Shown here piece by piece: positions 7,630 to 17,289 of a stretch of 64,000 nt of DNA (positions are counted from its first letter, which is position 1; every line of letters starts with the position of its first letter). The translations under genes and the position numbers were made by a program. The notes below the pieces were generated by a model. It was not told the DNA's origin. It saw only the letters and a program-made list of their open reading frames with translations, and ran no database searches. Where the stretch lies: the NCBI GenBank assembly GCA_905215805.1, contig CAJMRL010000003.1, positions 1 through 64,000 of the forward strand, given 5' to 3'. The stretch comes from an uncultured bacterium. Its GTDB lineage: Bacteria > Bacillota > Clostridia > UBA1381.

Positions 7630-10600
7630 ATGACTCAAAAATTTTGCGGCAAGAAAGCGAGACAGCTTACAGCGGCTTTTATTGCTTCGGTGATGCTTGC
7701 GGGCGGTGTGCCCGTGCTTTATCCGGATTCCGATGCAAAGGCGCAGGAAAACGTTCAGGAAGAAGCAGGTACTGTACAGACTCAATCAGACAATACAGAG
7801 CTTTTGCCCTATCAGGACACAAGCCTGTCATTTGAAGAGCGTGCGGCCGATTTGGTTGCGAGAATGACGCTTGAGGAAAAAGCGGCGCAGACAGCGGCGA
7901 AGAATGCTCCGGCGATAGACAGACTGGGAGTTCATTCCTATTATTACTGGCGTGAGGGTATACATGGAGTTGCGCGTCAGGGCGTGGCGACGAGCTTCCC
8001 GTCAAGCCTGGCAATGTCCAACACATGGGACAGACAGCTTATGTATGAGGTCATGGATATAACTTCAACAGAGGCGAGAGGTAAGAACAACAGATACGAT
8101 CTTAACTATTGGAATCCGACTATCAACATGGCACGCGATCCGCGCTGGGGAAGAAATGAGGAAAGCTACGGCGAGGATCCGTACTTGACGGCGGAAATGG
8201 GCGGAAATGCGGTCAAGGGTATGCAGGGAACGGACGATAAGTATATAAAGACTATTACTACCCTTAAGCATTACGCTGCAAATAACTGTGAAGGCGAAAG
8301 ACAAACGGGAACATCCGTTGCAAACGAAAGCACTATGCGCGAATATTATCTGCGCGCATTCAGGGATATCACTGAAAATTATGACCCGGGCGCGGTCATG
8401 AGCTCCTATAACGGAACAACGATCTACCGTGACGGTGAGATTTTATCGTCCTCGACCGGACAAAAAATCGACTATGTAGCTTCAAGCGCAAACTCGTATC
8501 TCATCAATGATGTGCTGCGCCGTACATACGGCTTTGAAGGATTTGTGGTCGGAGACTGCGGAGCATGGGATAACGCCTTCGGCAGACAGCCGCTTAGACA
8601 GAAGCTGTATCCGGATATGAAGCTTGACGATATAACCGCTCCTATGACGGTTGCAAAAATTATTGCGGCTGGTTCAAGTCTTGACTGCAACAGCGGCGCA
8701 AACGGAACAGGACAGGTAGCGGCGGCTGTGCAGCAGGGGCTTATAAGCGAGGATATGCTTGATATCGCTGTATATGAGCTGTTTTTGCAGCGTATGCGTA
8801 CAGGTGAATTTGACGAGGGTGCAAAGTATCAGGATATAGACTCTTCGGTCATAGAAACAGACGAGCATGTTCAAAAGGCGGAGGAAGCGGCGGAAAAATC
8901 ATGGGTTCTTCTTGAAAATGACGGAACTCTTCCTCTGAAGGGTGAAAGGTCGGATGACGCTATAAAATATGAGAACGGTACTGTAACGGTCAGCGCTGAC
9001 GCCGAAAGCGGAGAACTTGTGATCGCATCATATGACAACGGAGCTTTAAAAAGCGTTGAAACAGAGCCATTGACATTTACAAACGGCACCGCGTCGGTGG
9101 AAAAGAGCGGTATAGAAAACGGCTCAAAGCTCATGGTATGGAACAATATGTCGGATATGGAGCCGTTATGCGAGCCGAAAATTGTGGACGGCGAAACAAG
9201 CGGTGACGATTCTGAAAACAATGCCATGACGATTGCAGTAGTAGGCTCTCATGCGGACGAGGTGGTTTTGGGAGATTATTCCGGAGAACCTACTAAGCTG
9301 ACAACTCCTATGGAGGGCATAACTAACGCAGTCAAGAAGATCAGCCCGGATTCAACTGTTGAGTTGATAGGCAATGTCAGCGATACGACGCCATTGTTTA
9401 ACATAAAGAGCATAACTCTTGTAAAGAGCACGGGTAAAAATACAAAGCTTGACCTGTCCTCCGCAACAAAGGTAAACGGAATGGAAAAGAGCGGCTCGGA
9501 GCTTATAAATATCACAAAATCAGGCGTGGCATGCATCGAGGACGTTGATTTTAAGGATGTAACGGATATAAAAATTGAAGCAGCATCGCTTCCGGGAATG
9601 CCTAATGTAAACGTATCGATATGCTATGAAAGCCTTTCGCAGCCGGCGGCCAATGTAACTATTTCACCTACATCGGGTGCAGATGATTATGCGGAAAACA
9701 CCGGAGTATATAACGGAGCTACCGGAGGATATACGGGAGTGGCGGATATGTATATCCAGATAAACGCCAATTCTGAATTCTCAGTTGAAAACTATAAGAC
9801 CTCACTTGACAAGGCTGATTACATAATAGCCTACGGAGGCACAACGACCGCTGATTCAAGCGAATCCAACGACAGAGCTTCAATTGATTTGCCGCAGTCG
9901 GAAAATCATGTGGAGCAGATATGCGAGGCGTATCCGGATAAGACGATAGTTGCGCTTCAAACAGTCGGACAGGTGAACGTAGAAAATATCAAGGATAAAT
10001 GCGCGGCGCTTCTCTGGACTTCATATAACGGTCAGACACAGGGCGAGGCGCTCGGAAAAATTCTGACAGGCGAGATCAATCCTTCGGGCAAGCTTTCGAC
10101 CACATGGTATACAAAAGCGGACCTCGATAAAATGCCTATAGGCTCTCAAAGACAGAAGATAGACGGAATAGACTATAATTTCACAAATTACGAGCTTTCC
10201 GGCGATATAAATAATGAAAATGCGGATTATCCGGGAAGAACATATCAGTACTATACGGGTACTCCGGTATATGAGTTCGGATACGGCTCAAGCTATACAA
10301 GCTTTGAGTATTCCAATATTGCGATAGATAAGACAAACGCAGATGCAAATGATATTGTAACTATCACAGCAGATGTAACAAATACCGGAAAGGTATCCGG
10401 AGCAGAGGTGGCTCAGCTCTATATCTCAGTTCCGGGAGCAGGGGAAAACGGTCTTCCTATAAAGCAGCTCAAGGGCTTTGAAAGAGTAGAGCTTGCACCG
10501 GGTGAGACAAAGACTGTCACGTTCAAAGTAGATATTTCCGACGTATTCTTCTTTGACGAGCAGACCCAAAAGAATTACGTTGTAAACGGAGAATATACGG

Positions 10601-13600
10601 CAGTAGTAGGCGGAAGCTCCGCAGATGAGTCTGCACAGCAGCTCAGGTTCAACGTAAGCGGAAGTATTGCCGAAACACTAAAAAATGTATATACTATCCC
10701 GTCGGGACTTAAGGTCTACGGCGCGAGAGTCGGTAATGAAGTAAAGCCGGCGATAGGCATAAATGCAGGCACGAGCGTGACTCTTAAGGATGACAGTGTT
10801 ATTACGGATTTTGCGGCAAACGGCATTACTGTAACATATGAAAGCGCAAATGCAAATATTGCATCGGTTGACGAAAATGGAAATGTAAGCGCGGGCACTC
10901 AGGAAGGAACAACGACTATAACAGTAACGGCAAGAAAGGGAGAGAGCACGGTTATAACATCATTCCCAGTTGTTACTCAGTTTAAGGACGGAATGACCGA
11001 AGAGGAAAGGTCGTCATATTTAAAGCGTCTTGACGATACATACAGCAGCTGTCCGGAGGCGGCTTATACAGCTGAAAACTGGGCGAGGGTTAAGGCGGCA
11101 TATGATAACGCATATGCAGAGGTAAGCACAGCGCTGCTTAATGACGGTCTTGAGCTTCTTGTAAAGAATGCAGTAGCCGAGATGCTTTCTGTTCCGAAGA
11201 TAGAGCTTACAGACGAATATACTATACAATCAGAAAATGCGAATATAATAAAAGACAACAGGATAGAATATTCCGAGGACGGAATAGGCACATATACAGC
11301 GGAAGAAACAACAATAACCGGAACCGTTACGGCGGATGCTCCGGCGGAAATAGCAATGCAGGCGATGAGCGGCGGCAGTGAGGTCGATGGCGAGCTTATT
11401 TGGACAGTTGAACGACTGGACGGCTCATCAAGAAAGAATGCAGAAATAGACTCGTACAGCGGTATAATGAAGCTGTATGAAAACGGCGTATACAGAATTA
11501 CCGCAAGCGATTATGCAAACAGAAAGAGCGGTTCTATAGTAGTATATGCTAACCTTCAGATAGAGGGAGAAAGCGCGGACGATGGCGGCGGCGCGGATCT
11601 GGCGGATGAAAAAACAGGCGCAAGCGGCGGCAGGAATGCCGGAAGTACGGAGGATTATTGGCTCAGATTTGACGGAGTCAAGCTCAGCCGCTTAAAGGAA
11701 ATAACCTTCAGGACTTCACAGAAGGATGCTGAAAGTACAGTAAATGTTTCGCTTATGCCGAATTCGGATTGGATAATCGCGTCTGCCGAAGTTCCCAAAA
11801 CCGGTGCGTGGACGAATTGGGCGCAGACTACGGCAGAGGTAAACAGATACGAGCTTGACAAGCTTACGCTTGACGAAAACGGATGCGGAACTATTTATAT
11901 TCAAACAAATGAATCAAATCTTGACTATATACAGCTTATATATGATAACTCTGATATAGACGCATATTGTCTTGCAAACGGCAGTATCGGAGTAAACGTA
12001 TCGGCTCAGAGCGGAACGCTTGTGGCAGAGGTCGGCGGCAGCGTAAGGACAAGTACGGAAATCACAGGTGCTGGAAATTACAAGCTCAGCGGATTTGAAG
12101 AAGGGGACGAGATCACCTTAAAGGTCATGGACGGAGAAAGTCAAGCGGGAGAAGCGGTGTCGCTTACATATACTCCCGCAAAGGTAAAGGATATTACGGT
12201 ATATAATTTCAGTGATTCTGTATTCGATTCGTTCTTTGACAGTGCAGAGGGTACTGCCCTTTCAAGCGGTATAGGCATGGACGGCTTCGGCGGCTGGAAC
12301 ACCGATAAGGGCGGAAGCTATACCTATGGCGGACGTACATATACATTTACACGAAGCCTGAAGGGCGGAAACGGTACAGATAACGCGAGAAAGGTATATT
12401 TTACGCCTGACGCTGACGGAGTTGTAACGGCATTGTTTAACGCAAACTCGACGAGATGTATGTATATCGAGCAGGGAGCAAATAAGGTCGAGAAATACGG
12501 AAATGGCGCGATATGCGAGATACAGCTTAATGTTACGGCGGGCGAGCCGGTATATGTATACGGCGGAGGTTCAAACAAGAATCTGTACGCGGTGATTTTT
12601 GAAGCAAATAAATCCGCCGCCGAGGCTACGCCTACTCCGAGTCCGTCGCCTACGCCTACTGCTGTGCCTGTTCCCGATACGGATTACAGCGCAAAAATAG
12701 AATTTGAGCAGTATGCCAAGGCATGGGCAGGCGGCATGAGAGAAGGCAGCAATACGAATGCAAGCGGCGGTAAAATGATCGAAAACACAAGCGATGGAGA
12801 TATATTCTACTTCGGTGAATACAGCATGGACGATATGCTTGTGGTGACTGTTACGGCAGGAATGAGAGATAATGACGGCGCTGAGGGCGTTGGTTCGGCT
12901 CAGGTATACGCGGTCGATGTAAGCGGTATTGATGTAAATAGTGCGGATAAGAATACAATATCTGCGCTGCTTACGGATGAAAACAAGCTCGGCGAAACAA
13001 ATATCACGGGAACGCGAGGAAATTGGAACAATTATCTCGATAATAATATAGTGCTTTCATCCGAATACACCGGAGAAAAGGGCATATTTGTGAAGCTTGG
13101 AGCGACTGTCAGATATGCGGGCAATTATGATTATATAACATTAAAGTATAATTTGGGTCAGTCTGCGGATACGGCTGCGCTGTATTCGGACGCGCTTACA
13201 GCCGAAAATGAAACAACTTATCTCAGTGTTTCGGGAGATGATATAACAGCTGTGAACAAAAGTGACGGTACAGCATCGTCCGTGAGCGCGGAAGAGGTAT
13301 TCGGAAGCAGCGTTACTTTTAAAAAGCTCATAAATAACAAGGGAATGTTCACTGCTCTCATTACAGATGAAAGCGGTGAAACAAAGCTCGTAACAAGTCC
13401 TATGGGTACAGTATGGATCGATGCAACGCCCGATTATTATGCGCAAGCAGATCCTGACGCACCGGAGACGGTCAATATAAATGATTTCTGCGTTGTCGGT
13501 GACCAGATATATCTTGGCTGTGACGGCGGCTGGCTTATTACCATGACAAGCTGCGCGAAGTGTACCGTGATTAAAAAAGTATGTGATTTTGATATTAAAG

Positions 13601-13965
13601 CAGTGGACTATGCTGACGGAAAGCTGGAGCTTTCCGACGGAGAAAATTCGGAGGAAATAGATATAGCCGATGCGCGTCAATACAATATTAAATATGACGC
13701 TGCTATGGAGCTTGTAAATAACGGCGCAGTATTGGTCGATGTGCGTACACCGGAGGAATTTGCCGAAGGCACGCTCGACGGCGCGGTCAATGTAGAGCTG
13801 GATGATTTTGAAGCATGGCTTGAAGGACAAAGCGATGATACTGTGGTCATAGTATTCTGTGCTTCGGGAGCAAGAAGTGCAGCCGCTGTTGAGAAGGCAA
13901 AGGCTTTGGACCATGACATGATATATGATTTGGACTTGGAAGATGGCCTTATAAGCGTACAGTGA
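7630..13965 (+). CDS. Secreted multidomain GH3 glycoside hydrolase with C-terminal rhodanese domain
   Basis: 2111 residues; AAGGAGG precedes the ATG. Apparent order: signal peptide (1-38); GH3 N-terminal catalytic barrel (about 50-390) with nucleophile D309 in VVGDCGAW; GH3 C-terminal domain (about 415-860), interrupted by an extra beta-rich segment near 440-640; fibronectin III-like domain (about 925-1010); a Big_2-like immunoglobulin domain (about 1030-1110); a CBM6-like module (about 1290-1450); a beta domain (about 1540-1660); a TPTPSPSP linker (near 1667-1680); a second CBM6-like module (about 1687-1840); and a rhodanese domain (about 2017-2111) with active-site C2077 in FCASGAR. GH3 enzymes remove terminal beta-glucose, xylose or related sugars; the CBMs suggest plant-fibre xylan or pectin side chains as substrate. 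No LPxTG or SLH anchor is seen. A rhodanese on a secreted glycosidase is unusual. Confidence 0.9.
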   Translation: MTQKFCGKKARQLTAAFIASVMLAGGVPVLYPDSDAKAQENVQEEAGTVQTQSDNTELLPYQDTSLSFEERAADLVARMTLEEKAAQTAAKNAPAIDRLGVHSYYYWREGIHGVARQGVATSFPSSLAMSNTWDRQLMYEVMDITSTEARGKNNRYDLNYWNPTINMARDPRWGRNEESYGEDPYLTAEMGGNAVKGMQGTDDKYIKTITTLKHYAANNCEGERQTGTSVANESTMREYYLRAFRDITENYDPGAVMSSYNGTTIYRDGEILSSSTGQKIDYVASSANSYLINDVLRRTYGFEGFVVGDCGAWDNAFGRQPLRQKLYPDMKLDDITAPMTVAKIIAAGSSLDCNSGANGTGQVAAAVQQGLISEDMLDIAVYELFLQRMRTGEFDEGAKYQDIDSSVIETDEHVQKAEEAAEKSWVLLENDGTLPLKGERSDDAIKYENGTVTVSADAESGELVIASYDNGALKSVETEPLTFTNGTASVEKSGIENGSKLMVWNNMSDMEPLCEPKIVDGETSGDDSENNAMTIAVVGSHADEVVLGDYSGEPTKLTTPMEGITNAVKKISPDSTVELIGNVSDTTPLFNIKSITLVKSTGKNTKLDLSSATKVNGMEKSGSELINITKSGVACIEDVDFKDVTDIKIEAASLPGMPNVNVSICYESLSQPAANVTISPTSGADDYAENTGVYNGATGGYTGVADMYIQINANSEFSVENYKTSLDKADYIIAYGGTTTADSSESNDRASIDLPQSENHVEQICEAYPDKTIVALQTVGQVNVENIKDKCAALLWTSYNGQTQGEALGKILTGEINPSGKLSTTWYTKADLDKMPIGSQRQKIDGIDYNFTNYELSGDINNENADYPGRTYQYYTGTPVYEFGYGSSYTSFEYSNIAIDKTNADANDIVTITADVTNTGKVSGAEVAQLYISVPGAGENGLPIKQLKGFERVELAPGETKTVTFKVDISDVFFFDEQTQKNYVVNGEYTAVVGGSSADESAQQLRFNVSGSIAETLKNVYTIPSGLKVYGARVGNEVKPAIGINAGTSVTLKDDSVITDFAANGITVTYESANANIASVDENGNVSAGTQEGTTTITVTARKGESTVITSFPVVTQFKDGMTEEERSSYLKRLDDTYSSCPEAAYTAENWARVKAAYDNAYAEVSTALLNDGLELLVKNAVAEMLSVPKIELTDEYTIQSENANIIKDNRIEYSEDGIGTYTAEETTITGTVTADAPAEIAMQAMSGGSEVDGELIWTVERLDGSSRKNAEIDSYSGIMKLYENGVYRITASDYANRKSGSIVVYANLQIEGESADDGGGADLADEKTGASGGRNAGSTEDYWLRFDGVKLSRLKEITFRTSQKDAESTVNVSLMPNSDWIIASAEVPKTGAWTNWAQTTAEVNRYELDKLTLDENGCGTIYIQTNESNLDYIQLIYDNSDIDAYCLANGSIGVNVSAQSGTLVAEVGGSVRTSTEITGAGNYKLSGFEEGDEITLKVMDGESQAGEAVSLTYTPAKVKDITVYNFSDSVFDSFFDSAEGTALSSGIGMDGFGGWNTDKGGSYTYGGRTYTFTRSLKGGNGTDNARKVYFTPDADGVVTALFNANSTRCMYIEQGANKVEKYGNGAICEIQLNVTAGEPVYVYGGGSNKNLYAVIFEANKSAAEATPTPSPSPTPTAVPVPDTDYSAKIEFEQYAKAWAGGMREGSNTNASGGKMIENTSDGDIFYFGEYSMDDMLVVTVTAGMRDNDGAEGVGSAQVYAVDVSGIDVNSADKNTISALLTDENKLGETNITGTRGNWNNYLDNNIVLSSEYTGEKGIFVKLGATVRYAGNYDYITLKYNLGQSADTAALYSDALTAENETTYLSVSGDDITAVNKSDGTASSVSAEEVFGSSVTFKKLINNKGMFTALITDESGETKLVTSPMGTVWIDATPDYYAQADPDAPETVNINDFCVVGDQIYLGCDGGWLITMTSCAKCTVIKKVCDFDIKAVDYADGKLELSDGENSEEIDIADARQYNIKYDAAMELVNNGAVLVDVRTPEEFAEGTLDGAVNVELDDFEAWLEGQSDDTVVIVFCASGARSAAAVEKAKALDHDMIYDLDLEDGLISVQ

Positions 13966-13986
13966 TTGATTTATATTTATTGTAAA

Positions 13987-14022
13987 AGATACAGGCACGA
14001 TGATTTGTGCCTGTATCTTTTT
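13987..14022 (+). terminator. Intrinsic terminator after the GH3 gene
   Basis: Perfect 12-bp stem (AGATACAGGCAC at 13987-13998 with its complement at 14007-14018), an 8-nt loop and a T-run. Confidence 0.9.
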
Positions 14023-14164
14023 GTATGGGGATTTTTATAAGTGAAAATAAAGTAATGGGTTAAAAGAATATATTAAAGTTTTAATAATTTATAGAAGCGA
14101 TAAATATTTACTAAGTAGACATGATATCTGTTTATGATAATATAGTCATATTTACCAAAAAAGC

Positions 14165-14401
14165 TTGATAGATGGGGCTGTTAAGGGGTATAATTATGAT
14201 ATAAATGGAAATCGCAAGAGATTCAGGATTATAAAGGATAATATAGCCGGAGATGCAAATAATGGCGCCGTAACAAAATATATCCGTGGTATACAGCTGA
14301 TCTCATCAAAGACAGGCAGCAATGAAAGCTTCTATACTTACAATGCGCATGGTGATGTAGTACAGCTCACAAATGGCAGCGGAGACCCAATATTATGGTG
14401 A
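14165..14401 (+). pseudogene. Rhs/YD-repeat protein fragment
   Basis: The frame has no proper start (a TTG without RBS) but encodes typical Rhs repeat text: YNYDINGNRKRF, KYIRGIQLISSKT, then YTYNAHGDVVQLTNGSGD, ending in an early stop. Rhs proteins are very large surface or toxin-delivery proteins; 78 residues can only be a remnant. A second fragment lies at 15098. The intact gene between the two may be what is left of an Rhs toxin/immunity cassette. Confidence 0.8.
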
Positions 14402-14443
14402 CATTTGTGATGATTACGAATCAGCTAAGAAAGGAATAGATTT

Positions 14444-15043
14444 ATGAAAAGTATTTCATTGAAAAGGATACTAAAAGGAACATATCTATTTATTAGCTAT
14501 CCACTACTATTAAATAAATTTGATGCTATTAATATAAAGAATTCTTGTATTTTTGTATTATGTGGGATATTTCTTTTAATGATAATCATTATTTGCTCGT
14601 ATAATATGGTAAAAATCACATCAAAAAGAAAAATAATATACTATGGTGTTTTTTGTGGAATATGTATATCAGCGATTTTAAAAGTATGGACTATAAGCGG
14701 ATGGATAAAGAATAATATAAGTAATTTCTTTATAAGGGATTATATTTTTGCTATTGTATGCAGTAGTCTTATTATTGCGTTTTCTATAGGAAATAGCACA
14801 AAGGAATTTATAAAAGCCTATATTTTTGTAGGAATGTTTTTGATTATGTTAGAAGTAATATGTTATTTTTTCAATGTATATGAGACATTATTTATAAAGA
14901 TATTTAAAAGTAATGAGATTATGTGGTCTTATAATAAATTAACAGAGATACATACGTATATTTATTTCGTTATATCATATTTAATAGGCGGAATTATATC
15001 ATTAATAATAACAAAAAAACATGGCATAATCTGTTTCGCATAA
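14444..15043 (+). CDS. Five- or six-helix membrane protein of unknown function
   Basis: 199 residues, very AT-rich, with AAAGGA before the ATG. I see hydrophobic segments near residues 12-25, 33-53, 65-85, 98-118, 126-147 and 170-192, with short basic loops and no enzymatic motif. I do not recognise the family. It lies between two Rhs remnants. In Rhs loci, the gene after the toxin tip is often a small immunity protein, and multi-pass immunity proteins exist for membrane-acting toxins; that reading is inference. Base composition differs from the GC-richer GH3 gene before it. Confidence 0.6.
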   Translation: MKSISLKRILKGTYLFISYPLLLNKFDAINIKNSCIFVLCGIFLLMIIIICSYNMVKITSKRKIIYYGVFCGICISAILKVWTISGWIKNNISNFFIRDYIFAIVCSSLIIAFSIGNSTKEFIKAYIFVGMFLIMLEVICYFFNVYETLFIKIFKSNEIMWSYNKLTEIHTYIYFVISYLIGGIISLIITKKHGIICFA

Positions 15044-15097
15044 GTAAAAATAGTATAAATTAAATATAGAACGATAAAGTAATGATAAATATATAGT

Positions 15098-15175
15098 TAT
15101 GACACATTCAATCAGTTGACTGATGATTATAGCGAATCTGTAACTGTGTCGTATACATATAATGCGGATAATTAG
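15098..15175 (+). pseudogene. Second Rhs/YD-repeat fragment
   Basis: Codons from 15098 read YDTFNQLTDDYSESVTVSY then TYNADN before a TAG. This is the YD-repeat segment that in intact Rhs proteins comes before the segment found at 14165-14401. The order is therefore reversed relative to a normal gene, meaning two separate remnants and not one broken gene. Confidence 0.7.
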
Positions 15176-15437
15176 TTCGGGAGAAAGTTCCGAATAACAG
15201 AAGCCCAAATTTTACTTAGGGATTATTGGGGTATAAATTTTAGCTTAAGTGTTAGAGCATTTTTTACGAGATAATATATTTCATAGATTATTGCTATTTA
15301 CATTTATTCTACTTTTTTACCAACATTTTGACGGTAAATAAAGAAATATGAGAAAAAAATTCTATTAAATTGCACATTTAAACAAAAATCATTTGCGTTT
15401 TATCGTCTTTTTTCTATAACATTTTCTCATTTTGCCC
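15176..15437. other. AT-rich gap after the Rhs remnants
   Basis: Only short, stop-rich frames and A/T runs are seen; no RNA gene, repeat or recognisable coding remnant. Confidence 0.4.
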
Positions 15438-15466
15438 TTGATTTTTATATTTGGTTATGCTATAAT
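15438..15466 (+). promoter_or_regulatory. Sigma-A-type promoter ahead of the polysaccharide locus
   Basis: TTGATT at 15438-15443, a 17-nt spacer and TATAAT at 15461-15466. It is the clearest promoter upstream of the exopolysaccharide genes and precedes a small frame with a very strong RBS. Confidence 0.7.
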
Positions 15467-15522
15467 GACATTAAATGTAGAAGATATTGGTTATGTAAAT
15501 ATTTAGAAGGAGGGCTGATAAT

Positions 15523-15618
15523 ATGAGTATGGATTTGTTTAGGTACAATGAAGCTGTATATTATCAGTTTTTCTTTGATTTGGAAAGCACTTTAGATGTT
15601 TTTGGCTATCTTATATAA
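15523..15618 (+). CDS. Small ORF (31 residues) at the head of the polysaccharide locus
   Basis: The ATG at 15523 has AGAAGGAGGG a few nt upstream and a good promoter 57 nt earlier. The product (MSMDLFRYNEAVYYQFFFDL and 11 more) is rich in aromatic and acidic residues. The following 200 nt to the first enzyme gene contain only short frames, for example one from an ATG at 15624 with YEYGCYANIIGSM. The small frame could be a leader peptide or the stub of a decayed first gene of the locus; the strong RBS argues that translation starts here. Confidence 0.4.
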   Translation: MSMDLFRYNEAVYYQFFFDLESTLDVFGYLI

Positions 15619-15820
15619 TTAAATGCAATATGAGTATGGTTGTTACGCGAATATTATTGGTAGTATGTCTAACGATATGCACATATTAATGTAGATGGTG
15701 TAAGGATTGAAGTGTTAAAAATATCTTATACAAATAAGATGAGTCTGTAAGATTGATATCTATAAAAAAATCGGCTAATTATGGATTAGTAGAAATATTC
15801 ATTTGATATGGAGATATAAG

Positions 15821-16441
15821 ATGTATAAAAGGTATGTAAAAAGAATATTTGATTTTGCTCTTTCATTGATAGGCTTGATAGCTCTTTCGTGGTTGATTGT
15901 AATTATAGCTATAGCGGTAAAAATTGATTCAAAAGGACCTGTATTTTTTAAGCAGAAGCGTGTTAAAAAAGGAAAAGAATATTTCAATATTCTAAAATTC
16001 AGAACAATGTATATTGATACTCCGAAGAATATGCCGACGCATATGTTAAACAATCCTGAGGCGTATATAACAGGAGTAGGAAGGGTTTTAAGAAAATATT
16101 CACTTGACGAATTGCCGCAGCTTTTTAATATAGTCGGAGGTTCGATGTCCATAATAGGTCCTCGTCCGGCGCTTTGGAATCAATATGATTTGATAGCAGA
16201 GCGTGATAAATATGGAGCTAATGATATTAAACCGGGACTAACCGGACTGGCTCAGATAAGTGGACGTGATGAATTGGAGATTGATGTGAAGGCAAAACTT
16301 GACGGAGAATATGTCAGAAAAATGAGCTTTTTATTTGATGTGAAGATGTTTTTCGGAACGATACTGAGTGTGGTAAAACATGACGGAGTCATCGAGGGAG
16401 GAACAGGAGAGATTGAAAAGCAAAGGGAGACTGTGAAGTGA
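15821..16441 (+). CDS. Undecaprenyl-phosphate sugar phosphotransferase (initiating enzyme)
   Basis: 206 residues from the ATG at 15821, chosen for the GGAG seven nt upstream. It is the short monotopic phosphoglycosyltransferase type (PglC/EpsL-like): one N-terminal membrane helix (about 9-30), then KIDSKGPVFFKQKRVKKG, FKILKFRTM-type text, the catalytic-loop motif SLDELPQLFN, and the family's IIGPRPALW and PGLTGLAQISGR motifs. It moves a sugar-1-phosphate from UDP-sugar to undecaprenyl phosphate on the cytoplasmic face, starting each repeat unit. It overlaps the next gene by 4 nt (GTGA). Confidence 0.92.
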   Translation: MYKRYVKRIFDFALSLIGLIALSWLIVIIAIAVKIDSKGPVFFKQKRVKKGKEYFNILKFRTMYIDTPKNMPTHMLNNPEAYITGVGRVLRKYSLDELPQLFNIVGGSMSIIGPRPALWNQYDLIAERDKYGANDIKPGLTGLAQISGRDELEIDVKAKLDGEYVRKMSFLFDVKMFFGTILSVVKHDGVIEGGTGEIEKQRETVK

Positions 16442-17286
16442 AGAATATTCTGATTACCGGAGCAAACAGTTACATAGGTACGAGTTTTGAAAATTGGATG
16501 AAGCAGTATGATGGGTATAAGATCGATACTGTGGACACTATGGATGATAAATGGAAACAAGCTGATTTTACAAAAAATGATGTGGTTTTTCATGTGGCTG
16601 GCTTGGCGCATGCGGATCCTAAGCCGGAAATGCGTGATCTATATTATAAGGTAAATACTGATTTGGCAGTAGAAGTGGCAGAGCATGCAAAGCGTTGTGG
16701 AGTAGAGCAATTTATTTTCATGTCGAGCATTATTGTTTATGGCAGCAATAATACTTATATAGACAAGGATACAGTTCCAACACCAAAAAATTTCTATGGT
16801 GACAGCAAACTTCAGGCAGATATAAAGTTGCATAAGCTTCAAAGTGATAGCTTTAATGTTGTTAGTATACGTCCGCCAATGATTTATGGAAAAGGTTCTA
16901 AGGGTAATTATCCAAGGCTGGCAGCTTTAGCCAAAAAAACACCGATTTTCCCAAGTGTTGAAAATAAAAGAAGTATGCTTCATATTGATAATTTGTGCGA
17001 ATTTATAAGATTTATGATTGATAATAATGAGCATGGTATTTTTTATCCCCAGAATAAGGAATATGTTAATACCGCTGAGTTGGTAAAGACTATTGCTGAA
17101 ATCAATGGTAGAAAAGTATATATGATAGGACTTTTCAATCCGATTTTAAAGGTATGTGCAGATAAAATAACGACATTTAACAAACTTTTTGGTGATTTGA
17201 TATATGATAAAGTTTTATCAGATTATAATGGGTTTGAGTATTGCGTAAATGATTTTAAGGAAAGTATAAGAAGGACTGAGGAATAG
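16438..17286 (+). CDS. NAD-dependent epimerase/dehydratase (extended SDR)
   Basis: 282 residues starting at a GTG that overlaps the previous stop. The N-terminal Rossmann motif ITGANSYIG (GxxGxxG type), an SSIIVYG strand and the YGDSK (YxxxK) catalytic pair identify an extended short-chain dehydrogenase, as used to epimerise or dehydrate sugar nucleotides. RPPMIYGKGSKGNYPRL is the usual substrate-binding region. It probably supplies a modified UDP- or dTDP-sugar to this locus; the exact reaction cannot be read from sequence. Shortness compared with 310-340-residue epimerases fits the WbpV-like subgroup that often pairs with the initiating transferase. Confidence 0.85.
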   Translation: MKNILITGANSYIGTSFENWMKQYDGYKIDTVDTMDDKWKQADFTKNDVVFHVAGLAHADPKPEMRDLYYKVNTDLAVEVAEHAKRCGVEQFIFMSSIIVYGSNNTYIDKDTVPTPKNFYGDSKLQADIKLHKLQSDSFNVVSIRPPMIYGKGSKGNYPRLAALAKKTPIFPSVENKRSMLHIDNLCEFIRFMIDNNEHGIFYPQNKEYVNTAELVKTIAEINGRKVYMIGLFNPILKVCADKITTFNKLFGDLIYDKVLSDYNGFEYCVNDFKESIRRTEE

Positions 17287-17289
17287 GTT

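Noticed and set aside
13141..13998. A 285-residue minus-strand open frame
   Set aside because: It lies opposite the 3' end of the GH3-rhodanese gene, has no RBS or recognisable motifs, and arises from codon bias of the real gene.
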